64,000 nucleotides of DNA, taken from assembly GCF_003202285.1 (NCBI RefSeq), contig NZ_MASW01000007.1:310001-374000 (forward strand), written 5' to 3'. Positions 15,760 through 24,969 of this stretch are shown in pieces. Both the position numbers and the translations under genes were made by a program. The notes under the pieces were generated by a model. That model worked only from the letters and a program-made list of their open reading frames with translations. It made no database searches and was not told where the DNA came from. The stretch comes from Prauserella muralis. Its GTDB lineage: Bacteria > Actinomycetota > Actinomycetes > Mycobacteriales > Pseudonocardiaceae. How positions within the stretch are numbered: position 1 is the first letter of the stretch; each line of letters opens with the position of its first letter.

Positions 15760-17150
15760 CGACAAGCCTGCTGCTGTCGCTTCCGGAGGAGATACTGGCT
15801 CTCGCGGCCGTGCTGTGCCTGCTGCTGGGCTCGTTCCTGCCGCGAGGGCGGCAGTGGGTGGTCCGGGTCGTGGGCGCGGCGGCCTGTGCCGGTGCGCTCG
15901 CCGCGACGATCGTGTTGTGGGGCAGGCAAGGCGGCACCGCCTTCGAGGGCTCGTACGCGGTGGACGCCGCGCTCGGCGGCACCCGGATCGCGGTCGTGGT
16001 GGCGGTGCTGCTCGTGCTGTGCCTGGCCACCGACGAGACCCGGGGTCACGCGCGCGAGAGCGAGTTCGTGGTGCTCGTGCTGTTGAGCGCGGTCGGTGCC
16101 GTGCTGCTCGCGGGTTCGCTCGACCTGCTGCTGCTCGTGGCGGCCTATCTGGTGGCGACCATCCCCCTGTACGCGCTGACGGCGTTCGCCAAGGACTCCC
16201 CCGGCACGGAGGCGGCGCTGAAGTTCTACCTGCTGGGCGCGCTGCTGAGTGCGACCATGCTGTTCGGCGTCGTGCTGCTGCTCGGGGCAGGGGGCGCGAC
16301 GTCCTACGCGGGGCTGCGGACGGGCCCGGGTGCGGCGGTCGCGATCGGCGCGGTCGCCGTGCTGGCGGGCCTGCTGTTCAAGGCGGGTGCGGCGCCGGCC
16401 CAGTTCTGGGTTCCCGACGTCACCGAGGGCACGCGGCCGGCCGTGGCGGCGCTGGTGACCACGGTGCCGAAGATCGGCGCGCTGGTCGCCGTGTACCGCT
16501 TCGCCGCCGACGTGCTGCAGCCCGCCGGTCTGGCGTGGCCGGTGCTGCTCGCGGTGGTCGCGGCGGCGACCATGACGCTGGGCAACCTGGCCGCGTTCTT
16601 CCAGGACAACGTCCGGAGGCTGCTGGCGTACTCGACGATCAGCCAGGTCGGCTACGTGCTGCTGGCGGTGGTGGCCGCGACCCGCAGCACGCTGGCGCTG
16701 CCCGGGCTGCTGTACTACCTGGCCGGGTACGCGGTGACGAACGTCGGTGCGTTCGCGGTGGTGTGCGCGCTGCCGCGGGCGGCGTCTCCCGGTGACTACG
16801 GGGGGCTGCGGCGGCGGTACCCGTACCTGGCTCTGTGCCTGGTGGTGCTGCTGCTCGGCTTCGTCGGCACGCCGCCGACCGCGGTGTTCGCGGGCAAGGT
16901 GGCCGTGTTCACGGCCGCCTGGGACGCGGGCTACGGCTGGCTGGTGGTGGTGGCCGCGGTGAACACGGTCGCGAGCGTGTTCTACTACCTGCGCTGGATC
17001 GCTCCCGCGATGCGCGGCACCGAACCCGGTGACGCGATCGGCGCCCCTGCCCCGTGGTCGCGCGCCGCCGCCTACGCCACGGCCCCGGCCACCGTCGCGC
17101 TCGGGCTGCTGGCAGGCCCGGTGCTGGCCGTGTTGGCACCGTCCGGCTAG
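15756..17150 (+). CDS. nuoN: NADH-quinone oxidoreductase subunit N (antiporter-like)
   Basis: A 464-residue membrane protein with NuoN blocks ALKFYLLGALLSATMLFGVV, LLFKAGAAPAQFWVPDV and FFQDNVRRLLAYSTISQVGY. It is the antiporter-like subunit closest to NuoA/J/K. Last gene of the operon. The stop is followed by a family-1 palindrome and a 36-bp perfect palindrome, so transcription likely ends here. Confidence 0.93.
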   Translation: MTTSLLLSLPEEILALAAVLCLLLGSFLPRGRQWVVRVVGAAACAGALAATIVLWGRQGGTAFEGSYAVDAALGGTRIAVVVAVLLVLCLATDETRGHARESEFVVLVLLSAVGAVLLAGSLDLLLLVAAYLVATIPLYALTAFAKDSPGTEAALKFYLLGALLSATMLFGVVLLLGAGGATSYAGLRTGPGAAVAIGAVAVLAGLLFKAGAAPAQFWVPDVTEGTRPAVAALVTTVPKIGALVAVYRFAADVLQPAGLAWPVLLAVVAAATMTLGNLAAFFQDNVRRLLAYSTISQVGYVLLAVVAATRSTLALPGLLYYLAGYAVTNVGAFAVVCALPRAASPGDYGGLRRRYPYLALCLVVLLLGFVGTPPTAVFAGKVAVFTAAWDAGYGWLVVVAAVNTVASVFYYLRWIAPAMRGTEPGDAIGAPAPWSRAAAYATAPATVALGLLAGPVLAVLAPSG

Positions 17151-17160
17151 GCACGGCACC

Positions 17161-17213
17161 GAGCCGAAGGGCACCCTCGGCACGCATCCGGTACCCAAGG
17201 GCACCTTGGGCTC
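17161..17213. repeat. Palindromic repeat, family 1 copy 2
   Basis: Two 23-bp arms (17161-17183 and 17191-17213) around a 7-nt loop (GCATCCG). The left arm starts GAGCCGAAGGGCACC and the right arm ends CACCTTGGGCTC. Pairing is imperfect compared with copy 1. It starts 10 bp after the nuoN stop. Confidence 0.75.
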
Positions 17214-17260
17214 GCGGCCGTGGTGACGGATCCGGCGGCCGGCGGCGCGGTGTCCGGACC

Positions 17261-17296
17261 CGGGCTAGCTGTACCCGGCCGGGTACAGCTAGCCCG
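17261..17296. terminator. 36-bp perfect palindrome between convergent nuoN and VanW genes
   Basis: The half CGGGCTAGCTGTACCCGG is followed directly by its reverse complement, with no loop. It contains the stop codon of the minus-strand VanW gene (17289-17291). Location between convergent genes suggests a bidirectional terminator; a protein-binding site is possible. Confidence 0.6.
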
Positions 17297-19310
17297 CGTC
17301 GGTGGTGGTCTGCCCGGAGTCCGGGTCCTGGCTCGGGTCCGGTTCCGGCTCGGTGGACTGGGTGGGCTTCGGGTCCGGTTCCGGCTTGGGCTCCGGCTCG
17401 GGTTCCGGTTCCGGCTCCGGTTCGGGACAGACGATCGCGGGCTGGCCCCGGTAGACGACCGTGCGGGTCTCGCGCCGGATCTCCTTGCCCGTCTCGGCGT
17501 CACGGATGATGCGCGTGTCGGTGTTGCTGAAGCCGCTCGTCCCGCTGCTGGGTACGCAGTCGCCGAGGGTGCCCGTCTCCGTCGGCGGCGAGGTGTAGTT
17601 GAAGCGCTCCCCGGTGACCGACTCGACCTGGTATCGCTTGGTGCCCCACAGCTTCACCGTGATGTCCGTCGGCGTCCAGATGGTCTGGATCGCGACGCCG
17701 GTGGGGCTGTCGTTGGTGAACTTCAGGTCGATGACGCTGCTGCCGTCCGGGTTCTGGTACACCGTCGCCTCGCGGGCCTCGGGATACCGGCTGATGTAGT
17801 AGCTGTGCTCCTTGTGCTCGGTGTCGCGCATCCCGGCGAAGTACGCGGCGTTGTAGAGCGTGGTCGCGAACTGCGAGATTCCGCCGCCGACGGCGCGCCC
17901 CGGCGCACCGTTCTCGATGATCCCGGCGTAGACGTAGCCCTGGTCCAGTCCTCTCGGCCCGGTGTGGCCGTTGAGGCTGAACGTCTCGCCCGGCTCGACG
18001 ACGGCGCCGTTGACCTCCTTGGCGACCTGCCGGATGTTGATGCCGGAGTCGTAGGCGAACCCGCTGGTGGTGAACTCGCCGATGACCTCCTTGATGCCAA
18101 ACGAACGGAGTTCGTCGGTGGTCAGCGACGCGGGCTGGTCGACGTAGGGCGCGGTGACGGCGCGTTCGCCCTGCCTGGTGAGCACGTCCAGCAGGCGCCG
18201 CAGCGTCACGTCCCAGTCGATGCCCCTGCCCGGCCGGGACTCCTCGATGCGCGGCCCGTTGCCCGCGAACACGATGCGGGCGTCCCTGCCGCGTTGCTCG
18301 GTGGAGGCCAGCGGCGTGCCTGCGGCGTCGATCACGGTCCGCTTGTCCAGGCGCGGGGTGAGGCTGCCGTCGTCGGCGGCGTCGAACCGCAGCGCTCGCG
18401 CGATCGCGTCGCGGGTGAGCACGGACTCCCGGCCCTCGCCACGGATGGTGATCGGCGCGGAGACGGCCGGGATCGCCACGGTCTCCAGCGCGGTGCGCAC
18501 CGACTCGGGCGTGGTGCGCACCGGCAGCACGTCCACCGGCAGCCGGACCGGGTCGGGCGAGGCCCAGTGCCGCAGGATCTGCTCGGTCGCGACGTCCGCG
18601 GAAAGGCGCAGGCCGGGAGCGGGATCGACCGGGATGGGCGTGGTCCCGGCGAAGCGCACGGTGCCCTCGGCGGGTTCCCGGTTCACCTCGTCGAGCAGCC
18701 GCCGCACGGCGGCGGCGAGCCGCGCGTCGTCGGCGTAGGACACGACGCCGATCTCCTCGCTGGTGAACAGCGACGTCAGGCGCGTGAACGGGTTGAGCGG
18801 CTGGTCGGCCGCCTCGCGCACGGTCGCCGCCCAGTCCACGCGCAGGCGCACCTCGGTGGGGTCGAGGGTGTGGGTGACATCGCCCGCGTCGAGTTCGACG
18901 GCCTCACCCAGCCGGGGCTGCAGCTGCTGCCGCAGCACCTGCTCGGCCTCGTCCTGGCTCAGCCCGGCGACGTCCACACCGGCGATGGTCACGCCGCGGC
19001 GCACGTCGCCTTGGCTGACGAGCAGGTCGAGGGCGTAGATCAGCGCGAGCGCGCCCACGACGGCACCAGCGATGATCCCGGCCCTGCGCAGTGCCGGCCT
19101 GCGCGAGCGCTGGGTGCCGGCAGCGGCATCGGATCCAGGTTCGGGCTCGGATCCGGCAGCGGCATCGGACCGGGGTTCCGGCTCGGCACGGGACTCGGCG
19201 TCCGCACCGGAATCCGCATCCGCGCCGGAGTCGGAAGCGGGCTCCGGCTGTGCCGGCTCGGGCCCGTCCCCCTCGGTCTGCTGTTCGGTGGAGCTGTTGT
19301 CCTCGTCCAA
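17289..19310 (-). CDS. VanW-family cell-wall-associated membrane protein
   Basis: The 673-residue protein has a long acidic, repeat-like cytoplasmic N-terminus (about 1-70, Glu/Pro/Asp-rich) and one membrane helix (about 77-96, IIAGAVVGALALIYALDLLV). A large exported part follows, with peptidoglycan-binding-like domains (about 110-380). A VanW domain (about 390-530) shows EVIGEFTTSGF, VVEPGETFSLNGHTGPR, GGGISQFATTLYNAAYFAG and HSYYISRYPEAREATV. A Glu-Pro repeat tail ends it. The reading frame is closed upstream by TGA, so the TTG at 19308-19310 is the only plausible start. The role is presumed to be in the cell envelope; VanW itself has no defined activity. Confidence 0.85.
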   Translation of the reverse strand: MDEDNSSTEQQTEGDGPEPAQPEPASDSGADADSGADAESRAEPEPRSDAAAGSEPEPGSDAAAGTQRSRRPALRRAGIIAGAVVGALALIYALDLLVSQGDVRRGVTIAGVDVAGLSQDEAEQVLRQQLQPRLGEAVELDAGDVTHTLDPTEVRLRVDWAATVREAADQPLNPFTRLTSLFTSEEIGVVSYADDARLAAAVRRLLDEVNREPAEGTVRFAGTTPIPVDPAPGLRLSADVATEQILRHWASPDPVRLPVDVLPVRTTPESVRTALETVAIPAVSAPITIRGEGRESVLTRDAIARALRFDAADDGSLTPRLDKRTVIDAAGTPLASTEQRGRDARIVFAGNGPRIEESRPGRGIDWDVTLRRLLDVLTRQGERAVTAPYVDQPASLTTDELRSFGIKEVIGEFTTSGFAYDSGINIRQVAKEVNGAVVEPGETFSLNGHTGPRGLDQGYVYAGIIENGAPGRAVGGGISQFATTLYNAAYFAGMRDTEHKEHSYYISRYPEAREATVYQNPDGSSVIDLKFTNDSPTGVAIQTIWTPTDITVKLWGTKRYQVESVTGERFNYTSPPTETGTLGDCVPSSGTSGFSNTDTRIIRDAETGKEIRRETRTVVYRGQPAIVCPEPEPEPEPEPEPKPEPDPKPTQSTEPEPDPSQDPDSGQTTTDAG

Positions 19311-19423
19311 GGCATCCCCGACTGGTGATCACTGAAATGACGGATCTGGCGGCGTGAGCCGGACAAAACTATCTCACCAGGCGCGCATGCCCGATCACGG
19401 ACCCCGGCCGCCGGGCCGAGACG

Positions 19424-21028
19424 TCAGTTGTCGTCATCTTCGCCCGGTTTGTCCCGGTCGCCGCCCCGTCCTTCGTCGCCCTTGACCTTGCGCGAGGACA
19501 GCACCTCGTCGGAGTCGATCAGCGGCGTCCCGTCCACGATCACCATGCCCAGGCGGTGCGCCTCGCGATAGACGTCACCGCCGCCGACGGTGAACTCCAG
19601 GCCCACCCGCACGGTCTCGTCGTCGAGTGCCCGTGGCCCGCTGACGATCTCCACCTTCTTGATCTCGCCCCAGAACCGGTCGTAGCTCTCCCTGCCCTGC
19701 GCCTGCAGCCCCGGGCCGAGCCGTTCCCAGGCGCTCTCGGTGTCGCCGGGCACCAGCGCGTAGTAGTCGGCCACCGCCTGTTCCAGCTCGCCCTCGGAGA
19801 CCTCGGGTGCCGGTTCCGGCGCCGGACTGGACGGTGGCGGTTGCTGCTCGGTGGGCGGCGAGCTCAGCTCGACGCTGGACGATGCCGAGCCGCCTGCGGG
19901 CGTCCTGCCCGCGGTCGGCTCGCCGTCGTCGGCATTGACGATCAGCTCGGCGACGAGGATGCCGATCGCCGCGGCGGCGAGCACGGCCAGTGCGGTGAGG
20001 GCGATGCGCCTGGTGGAACGTTGCGGCCTGCGCCCGTCCGGCGAGGGCCGCACGCCGGCGGGCGGGGCCTGCGGGGGTGGCGCGGGATGCGACATCCCGG
20101 TGGCGGGCCGCATGTCCACCCGTGTGGCCGGGCGCCGGGGCGGCGCAGCGGCCATCGTCGCCGGGAGGGTCGGCGGTTCGGCCGCGGGCGGCACGATCGG
20201 CATCCGGCCCTCGGCCACCGCCTGCAACCCTTCGGCGACCTGCTGCATGGTCGGCCGCGCGGACGGCTCCGCGCGCAGCATGGCCTCCAGCTGCGGGGTG
20301 AGTGGCCCGGCCTGGCGCGGCGGGATCACCTGGCCGGTGGCGACCGTGTGCAGCAGGGCGATCTCGTTCTCGGTGTTGCCGAAGGGCGGGACGCCCTCGA
20401 CGGCGGCGTACAGGGTGGCGCCGAGGGAGAAGACGTCGGAGGCCGGGCCGGGTTCCGCGCCGCGCGCCGCCTCCGGGGACAGGAACGCGGGGGTGCCCGC
20501 GAGCAGTCCGGTGCTCGTCACCGTGATGTCGCCCGCGGCGCGGGAGATGCCGAAGTCGGTGATCTTGGTGACGCCGTCGGTGCCGAGCAGGATGTTGCCG
20601 GGCTTGACATCGCGGTGGATCACCCCGGCCGCGTGGGCGGCGACGAGCGCGGAGGCGACCTGGGCACCGATGCGCGCCACCTCGACCGGCGGCAGGGTGC
20701 CGCGCTCGGCCAGCACGGCGGAAAGGCTGTGCGACGGCAGGTACTCCATGACCAGCACGGGCGCGCCCTCGTGATCGGCCACGTTGTAGACCGAGATGGC
20801 GTTGGGGTGCTGCAGCCGCGCGGCGATGCGCCCCTCGCGGAACGCGCGCTGCCGGGCCTTCTCCCCCTCGGTCTCGTTCAGCCCGGGAGGCAGCAGAAGC
20901 TGCTTGACGGCCACCGTGCGGTCCAGGCGGTCGTCGACGGCTCGCCACACGACACCCATGGCGCCGCTGCCGATCCGGCTCAGCAGGCGGTACCGGCCCG
21001 CGACCAGCCGACCCTCGTCGTCACTCAA
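19424..21028 (-). CDS. Membrane Ser/Thr protein kinase (PknB-like catalytic domain)
   Basis: The 534-residue protein has a kinase domain at about 10-275: glycine loop IGSGAMGVVW, ATP-binding Lys in VAVKQL (about K42), catalytic HRDVKPGN (about 138-145), DFG (about 158-160) and APE-like LSPEAARG. A Pro/Ala linker, one membrane helix (about 345-370, LTALAVLAAAAIGILVAELI) and a 165-residue external domain without PASTA repeats follow. I chose the TTG at 21026-21028 because AGGGAGG sits at ideal distance before it and the kinase fold starts at once; longer starts would read into the gvp promoter region. Confidence 0.9.
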   Translation of the reverse strand: MSDDEGRLVAGRYRLLSRIGSGAMGVVWRAVDDRLDRTVAVKQLLLPPGLNETEGEKARQRAFREGRIAARLQHPNAISVYNVADHEGAPVLVMEYLPSHSLSAVLAERGTLPPVEVARIGAQVASALVAAHAAGVIHRDVKPGNILLGTDGVTKITDFGISRAAGDITVTSTGLLAGTPAFLSPEAARGAEPGPASDVFSLGATLYAAVEGVPPFGNTENEIALLHTVATGQVIPPRQAGPLTPQLEAMLRAEPSARPTMQQVAEGLQAVAEGRMPIVPPAAEPPTLPATMAAAPPRRPATRVDMRPATGMSHPAPPPQAPPAGVRPSPDGRRPQRSTRRIALTALAVLAAAAIGILVAELIVNADDGEPTAGRTPAGGSASSSVELSSPPTEQQPPPSSPAPEPAPEVSEGELEQAVADYYALVPGDTESAWERLGPGLQAQGRESYDRFWGEIKKVEIVSGPRALDDETVRVGLEFTVGGGDVYREAHRLGMVIVDGTPLIDSDEVLSSRKVKGDEGRGGDRDKPGEDDDN

Positions 21029-21145
21029 CGGTGCCTCCCTGTCACCCCGACAGACTAGAGCGTCGCCCTCCACGGCCCCGCCAAGGACCCCGCACGCGTT
21101 GCGCCACCTGGAGCAATCCTGCGGTAACGGGAATGGAAGCGTTTT

Positions 21146-21167
21146 GTTATCACTCGCCGGTGGTAAC
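21146..21167. promoter_or_regulatory. Possible operator upstream of the gas vesicle operon
   Basis: The imperfect inverted repeat GTTATCAC-N6-GTGGTAAC (one mismatch) lies in the 218-bp divergent gap between the kinase and the gvp genes, just downstream of a comparatively AT-rich GCGTTTTGTTATC stretch that could hold a promoter. Binding factor unknown. Confidence 0.3.
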
Positions 21168-21246
21168 TCGATCGGGTCCCCAGCCCGGCGGGTTCGGCAT
21201 CGAACCTCGCCCGGGTCAACCAGCTGATGATCGAGGGAGATCGATC

Positions 21247-21795
21247 GTGAAACGCGGTGCACAGGTGGCCGTCGCAGTCGGCGCCGGCTACCTTCTCGGC
21301 CGCTCCCGCAAGGGGCGGCTGGCGTTGATGCTCGCCGCGGCGAGTGCCACCGGCAAGGTCGGGGGGCCCGGTGCGCTGCTGCGGCAGGGAGCGGGCAAGC
21401 TCGCGTCCTCACCTGAGCTCGGCCAGATCACCGAGAGCGTGAAGGGCGACCTGCTGGGCGCGGCCAGGTCGGCGGCGATGTCGGCGGCCACGGAGCGCAT
21501 CGGCTCGCTCAACGAGCGCCTGGCCTCCGGTGGTGCCCCGCGTCGCGGCGGCGCCGACGACGAGCAGGACGACACCGGCCAGGAGCCGGAGACCGCTGAG
21601 CAGGGCACCGAGCGGGAGGCGGAGGCCGACTACGACGAGGCCGACGCCGGCGACGAGCAGGAGCCCGAACCCGAGTCCGACTCCGACGAGGAGCAGCGGC
21701 GGCCGGTCCGGCGCAGGCGGTCGGCGCAGCCACGCAGCTCCGGCCAGTCGCGCGGCTCCACGCAGCGGGCGCCCGTGCGGCGCACCCGGAGGTGA
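21247..21795 (+). CDS. Gas vesicle-associated protein (GvpY-like)
   Basis: A 182-residue protein in the position of gvpY of Streptomyces gvp clusters. The N-terminus (KRGAQVAVAVGAGYLLGRSR) is a short hydrophobic helix with basic flanks, followed by a helical Ala/Gly region. The C-terminal half is a disordered acidic block (Glu/Asp) ending in an Arg/Ser-rich tail. The GTG start has GAGGGAGA upstream. The family name rests on synteny and general look; function in vesicle assembly is unknown. Confidence 0.6.
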   Translation: MKRGAQVAVAVGAGYLLGRSRKGRLALMLAAASATGKVGGPGALLRQGAGKLASSPELGQITESVKGDLLGAARSAAMSAATERIGSLNERLASGGAPRRGGADDEQDDTGQEPETAEQGTEREAEADYDEADAGDEQEPEPESDSDEEQRRPVRRRRSAQPRSSGQSRGSTQRAPVRRTRR

Positions 21796-21799
21796 TCGT

Positions 21800-22843
21800 A
21801 TGGCCACCAGGACGGCGCAGCGCGCCAAGAACCAGGCCCGCGACACCGCGGGGCGCGCCGCCGGCACGGCAGGCAAGGCGGGCGGCGCGGCCCAGTCGGC
21901 GGATCCGTCCGACCAGCTGCGGCAGGCTTTGCAGGACCTCACGGGAACACTGACGACGCGTGCCGTGAAGGCGGTGACGGGGCGGATCGGCTCGACGGCC
22001 GAGCGGCTCAACGGTTACGCGTCCGGCAACGGTTCGGGAGGACTGCTGTCGGCGCTCACCGGCAAACCGGCCCTCAAGGCCGCGGTCGGCGCCGGGCTCA
22101 CCGGGCTCAAGGAGAAGCTCGGCAGCGCTCTCGGCGGCGGTGGCGGCGGCAAGGGCTCGGACGACCCGCTCAAGGTCACCAACATCGTCGAGAGCATCGA
22201 CGTGGGCGTGCCGGTGGACCTGGCCTACGACCAGTGGACCCGGTTCACCGAGTTCCCGACGTTCATGAAGAAGGTCGAGAACGTCGAGCAGGTCTCCGAC
22301 GAACGGCTCAAGTGGAAGGCCCAGGTCTTCTGGTCGCACCGCACGTGGGAGTCCACGATTCTGGACCAGGTGCCTGGCGACCGGATCGTCTGGCGCTCCT
22401 CCGGTGAGAAGGGCTACGTCGACGGCGCGGTGACCTTCCACGAGCTCGCACCGAACCTGACCCGCATCCTGCTGGTCCTCGAGTATCACCCGCAGGGATT
22501 CTTCGAGCGCACCGGCAACCTGTGGCGCGCGCAGGGCCGCCGGGCCCGCCTGGAGCTCAAGCACTTCCGCAGGCACGTGATGACCGAGTCACTGCTCCAT
22601 GCCGACGAGATCGAGGGCTGGCGCGGCGAGATCCGCGACGGCGAGGTCGTCGACACCGGTGAGTCCGAGGACACCGAGTCCGGCGAGTCCGACCAGGACA
22701 CCGAGGACACCGACGAAGCCCGCGAGCGCGAGTCCGAAGAGGACACCGACGAAGCCGGCGCCGAGCCGGAACCCGAGGACACCGACGAAGCCGAGGAAAG
22801 CCCGCGCCCGAGAAGGCGCGGCACCCGTGGAGGCCGTTCATGA
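21800..22843 (+). CDS. SRPBCC-domain gas vesicle protein (GvpZ-like)
   Basis: A 347-residue protein. An Ala/Gly-rich N-terminus (about 1-120) precedes an SRPBCC/START-like domain (about 128-270) with [36 protein letters not shown] and ITWR-like hydrophobic strands, ending in [10 protein letters not shown] very acidic tail (about 280-335) carries three EDTDEA repeats and ends in a basic tip. Streptomyces gvp clusters have an equivalent gene at this place. The role is unknown; the charged tail may mediate protein contacts. Confidence 0.75.
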   Translation: MATRTAQRAKNQARDTAGRAAGTAGKAGGAAQSADPSDQLRQALQDLTGTLTTRAVKAVTGRIGSTAERLNGYASGNGSGGLLSALTGKPALKAAVGAGLTGLKEKLGSALGGGGGGKGSDDPLKVTNIVESIDVGVPVDLAYDQWTRFTEFPTFMKKVENVEQVSDERLKWKAQVFWSHRTWESTILDQVPGDRIVWRSSGEKGYVDGAVTFHELAPNLTRILLVLEYHPQGFFERTGNLWRAQGRRARLELKHFRRHVMTESLLHADEIEGWRGEIRDGEVVDTGESEDTESGESDQDTEDTDEARERESEEDTDEAGAEPEPEDTDEAEESPRPRRRGTRGGRS

Positions 22844-23241
22844 CCACAGCCGTTCAGCCGGCCGGAGGCGGAGGGGGAGGCGGGTTCGACCGCCCGTCCT
22901 CCTCCAGCCTCGCCGACGTCATCGACACGATCCTGGACAAGGGGCTGGTGATCGACGCCTACGTCCGCGTCTCGCTCGTGGGCATCGAACTGCTCACCAT
23001 CGACGCCCGGATCGTCGTGGCCAGCGTCGACACCTACCTGCGCTTCGCCGAGGCGGTGAACCGTCTCGACATCTCCGACAACGAGCAGAAGGGGTTGCCG
23101 GACCTGATGCAGGACATGTCCCAGGGCGGCGCCCGATCCAAGACGAAGGGCGCGATCGAGGCCGCAGGAGACAAGCTGCGTGACTTCCTCGGTGAGGACG
23201 AGCAGGCACAGTCCGCAGGCAGAGGACGGAAGGGCGACTGA
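22840..23241 (+). CDS. gvpA: Gas vesicle structural protein GvpA
   Basis: The 133-residue protein has the GvpA core (about 23-75): [40 protein letters not shown] and [14 protein letters not shown]. This is the amphipathic shell-forming segment. A Gly-rich leader and a longer C-terminal tail match the Streptomyces form, not the 70-residue cyanobacterial form. ATGA overlap with the gene before. It is the best candidate for the main shell protein, since the second GvpA-like protein (24616) looks like GvpJ. Confidence 0.9.
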   Translation: MTTAVQPAGGGGGGGFDRPSSSSLADVIDTILDKGLVIDAYVRVSLVGIELLTIDARIVVASVDTYLRFAEAVNRLDISDNEQKGLPDLMQDMSQGGARSKTKGAIEAAGDKLRDFLGEDEQAQSAGRGRKGD

Positions 23242-23242
23242 C

Positions 23243-24037
23243 ATGGCGCAGCAGACCGAGAAACCGCGGGAGGACACCGCGGAGCAGACCGTCTGTTACG
23301 TGTACGGCATCGTGCCCGCCGACGTGGAGACCGACCCGGAGGCGCGGGGGGTGGGCGACCCGCCCAGCCCCATCGAGGCCGTCCGGCACGGCGAGCTGGC
23401 GGCCCTGGTGAGCGAGATCAGGGCCGACCGGCCGCTCGGCAAGCCGGAGGATCTGGCCGCACACGCCCGCATCCTCGACGCCACGTCGGCCGAGGCGCCG
23501 GTGCTGCCGTTGCGCTTCGGCGCCGTGCTCACCGGCTCGGAGGCGGTGGAGCGGGAGCTGCTCGCCGAGCACCACGACGAGTTCCACGCCGCGCTGCAGG
23601 AGCTGGAGGGCAAGGCCGAGTACGTGCTCAAGGGCCGCTACGACGAGCAGGCCGTGCTGCGCGAGATCGTCACCGAGAACGAGGAGGCCGCGCAGCTTCG
23701 CGAGGAGATCCGCGACAAGCCTGCGGACGCCACCCGCAACGAGCGGATCGCACTGGGCGAGCTGATCAACAACGCCATCGCCGCCAAGCGCGAGGCCGAC
23801 ACCCAGCACGCGCTCGACGCGCTCGGCGAGCTGGCGACGACCGTCAACGTGCGCGAGCCGACCCACGAGGAGGACGCCGTGCACGTCGCGTTCCTCGCGG
23901 AGGTGGCCGCACAGCAGGACCTGGAGCAGGCCGTCGGCGAGCTCGCCGGCGAGTGGCGGGACCGCGTCGAGCTGCGCCTGCTCGGGCCGCTCGCGCCGTA
24001 CGACTTCGTGGTCACGCAACAACCGCAGCAGGAGTGA
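23243..24037 (+). CDS. gvpF: Gas vesicle protein GvpF (GvpF/L family)
   Basis: A 264-residue protein of the GvpL/GvpF family. It starts with the strand VCYVYGIVPADVE, then HGELAALVSEI, VLPLRFGAVLTGSEAVE and EYVLKGRYDE, and ends in LLGPLAPYDFV, the usual family ending (GPWPPYSFV). These proteins are minor vesicle components or assembly factors. It lies one base after gvpA. Confidence 0.9.
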   Translation: MAQQTEKPREDTAEQTVCYVYGIVPADVETDPEARGVGDPPSPIEAVRHGELAALVSEIRADRPLGKPEDLAAHARILDATSAEAPVLPLRFGAVLTGSEAVERELLAEHHDEFHAALQELEGKAEYVLKGRYDEQAVLREIVTENEEAAQLREEIRDKPADATRNERIALGELINNAIAAKREADTQHALDALGELATTVNVREPTHEEDAVHVAFLAEVAAQQDLEQAVGELAGEWRDRVELRLLGPLAPYDFVVTQQPQQE

Positions 24038-24041
24038 CGAG

Positions 24042-24293
24042 ATGGGACTGCTCTCGCTGGTGTTCGGCCTTCCGCTGGCCCCGGTGCGCGGCGTGATCGC
24101 GCTGGCCGAGGTCATCCAGGAGCGGGTCGACTCCGAGCTGCACGACGCCTCCTCCGTGCGGCGTGACCTCGAGGCCGCCGAGCAGGCACGCGCGGCGGGC
24201 GAGATCTCGCCCGAGGAGGAGCGCCGGGTGCAGCAGGAGGCCATGGAACGCATGGCCGCGCCCCCGGCGGACAGCGCGCCGGGAGAGGAGTGA
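24042..24293 (+). CDS. gvpG: Gas vesicle protein GvpG
   Basis: The 83-residue protein begins MGLLSLVFGLPLAPVRGVIA and continues as a charged coiled-coil-like helix, the GvpG pattern. GvpG is an assembly protein. Overlaps gvpO by GTGA. Confidence 0.9.
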   Translation: MGLLSLVFGLPLAPVRGVIALAEVIQERVDSELHDASSVRRDLEAAEQARAAGEISPEEERRVQQEAMERMAAPPADSAPGEE

Positions 24294-24619
24294 CACCCGT
24301 GGCGGACCAACAGCCGAAAACGCCGGACCGCGCCGCCGACGAGGCGGACCTGGCGGCCGCCGAGGCCGCGGAGCTGGCGCTGGAGCACATCGCCCGGCTG
24401 GCGGGCAAGCAGACCGTCGGAGCCGTGTCCGCCGAGCCCACCGACGACGGGTGGCGGGTCGAGATCGAGGTGGTCGAGGAGAGCCGCATCCCGTCGTCGG
24501 CGGACCTGCTGGCGCTGTACGAGGCGGATCTCGACCTGCGGGGCGAGCTGCTGGCCTACCGGCGGACGCGCCGCTACTCGCGGGGCAGCGGCGACCGCGC
24601 GAACGGGGGCGCACGATGA
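24290..24619 (+). CDS. gvpO: Gas vesicle protein GvpO
   Basis: A 109-residue protein with the GvpO domain at about 40-100: GWRVEIEVVEESRIPSSADL, LALYEADLDLRGELLAYRRT and RRYSRGSGD. In Streptomyces and haloarchaea GvpO is encoded in the gvp cluster and has been linked to expression or assembly. The GTG at 24290 overlaps gvpG; a second GTG three codons in is possible. Confidence 0.9.
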   Translation: MTPVADQQPKTPDRAADEADLAAAEAAELALEHIARLAGKQTVGAVSAEPTDDGWRVEIEVVEESRIPSSADLLALYEADLDLRGELLAYRRTRRYSRGSGDRANGGAR

Positions 24620-24969
24620 CGGGACCCGTGCAGCCCGCGTCGTCCGTCAGCCCCATGCAGAGCTCCGGGGGCGGAGGCAACCACCAGCCGGCCAACCTCG
24701 GCGACATCCTGGAGCGGGTGCTCGACAAGGGCCTGGTCATCGCCGGGGACATCCAGGTCAACCTGCTCGACATCGAGCTGCTCACCATCAAGCTGCGGCT
24801 GGTGGTGGCCTCGCTGGAGACGGCGAAGGAGGTCGGCATCGACTGGTGGGAGCACGATCCGTGGCTCACCGGCGGCAACGACCAGCGGGAGCTCAAGCAG
24901 GAGAACCGGAGGCTGCGGGAACGGATCGAGCAGCTGGAGGCGCCGAAGGACGGCAAGCGCGATGGCTGA
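24616..24969 (+). CDS. gvpJ: Gas vesicle protein GvpJ (GvpA-like)
   Basis: The 117-residue protein shares the GvpA fold (NLGDILERVLDKGLVIAGDI, QVNLLDIELLTIKLRLVVAS) but goes on with AKEVGIDWWEHDPWL and a charged coiled-coil tail. This is the GvpJ pattern of actinobacteria: a minor shell or tip protein. ATGA overlap with gvpO. Confidence 0.88.
   Translation: MTGPVQPASSVSPMQSSGGGGNHQPANLGDILERVLDKGLVIAGDIQVNLLDIELLTIKLRLVVASLETAKEVGIDWWEHDPWLTGGNDQRELKQENRRLRERIEQLEAPKDGKRDG

Noticed and set aside
24616-24969. Second copy of GvpA
   Set aside because: The GIDWWEHDPWL segment and coiled-coil tail are those of GvpJ, not the main shell protein.
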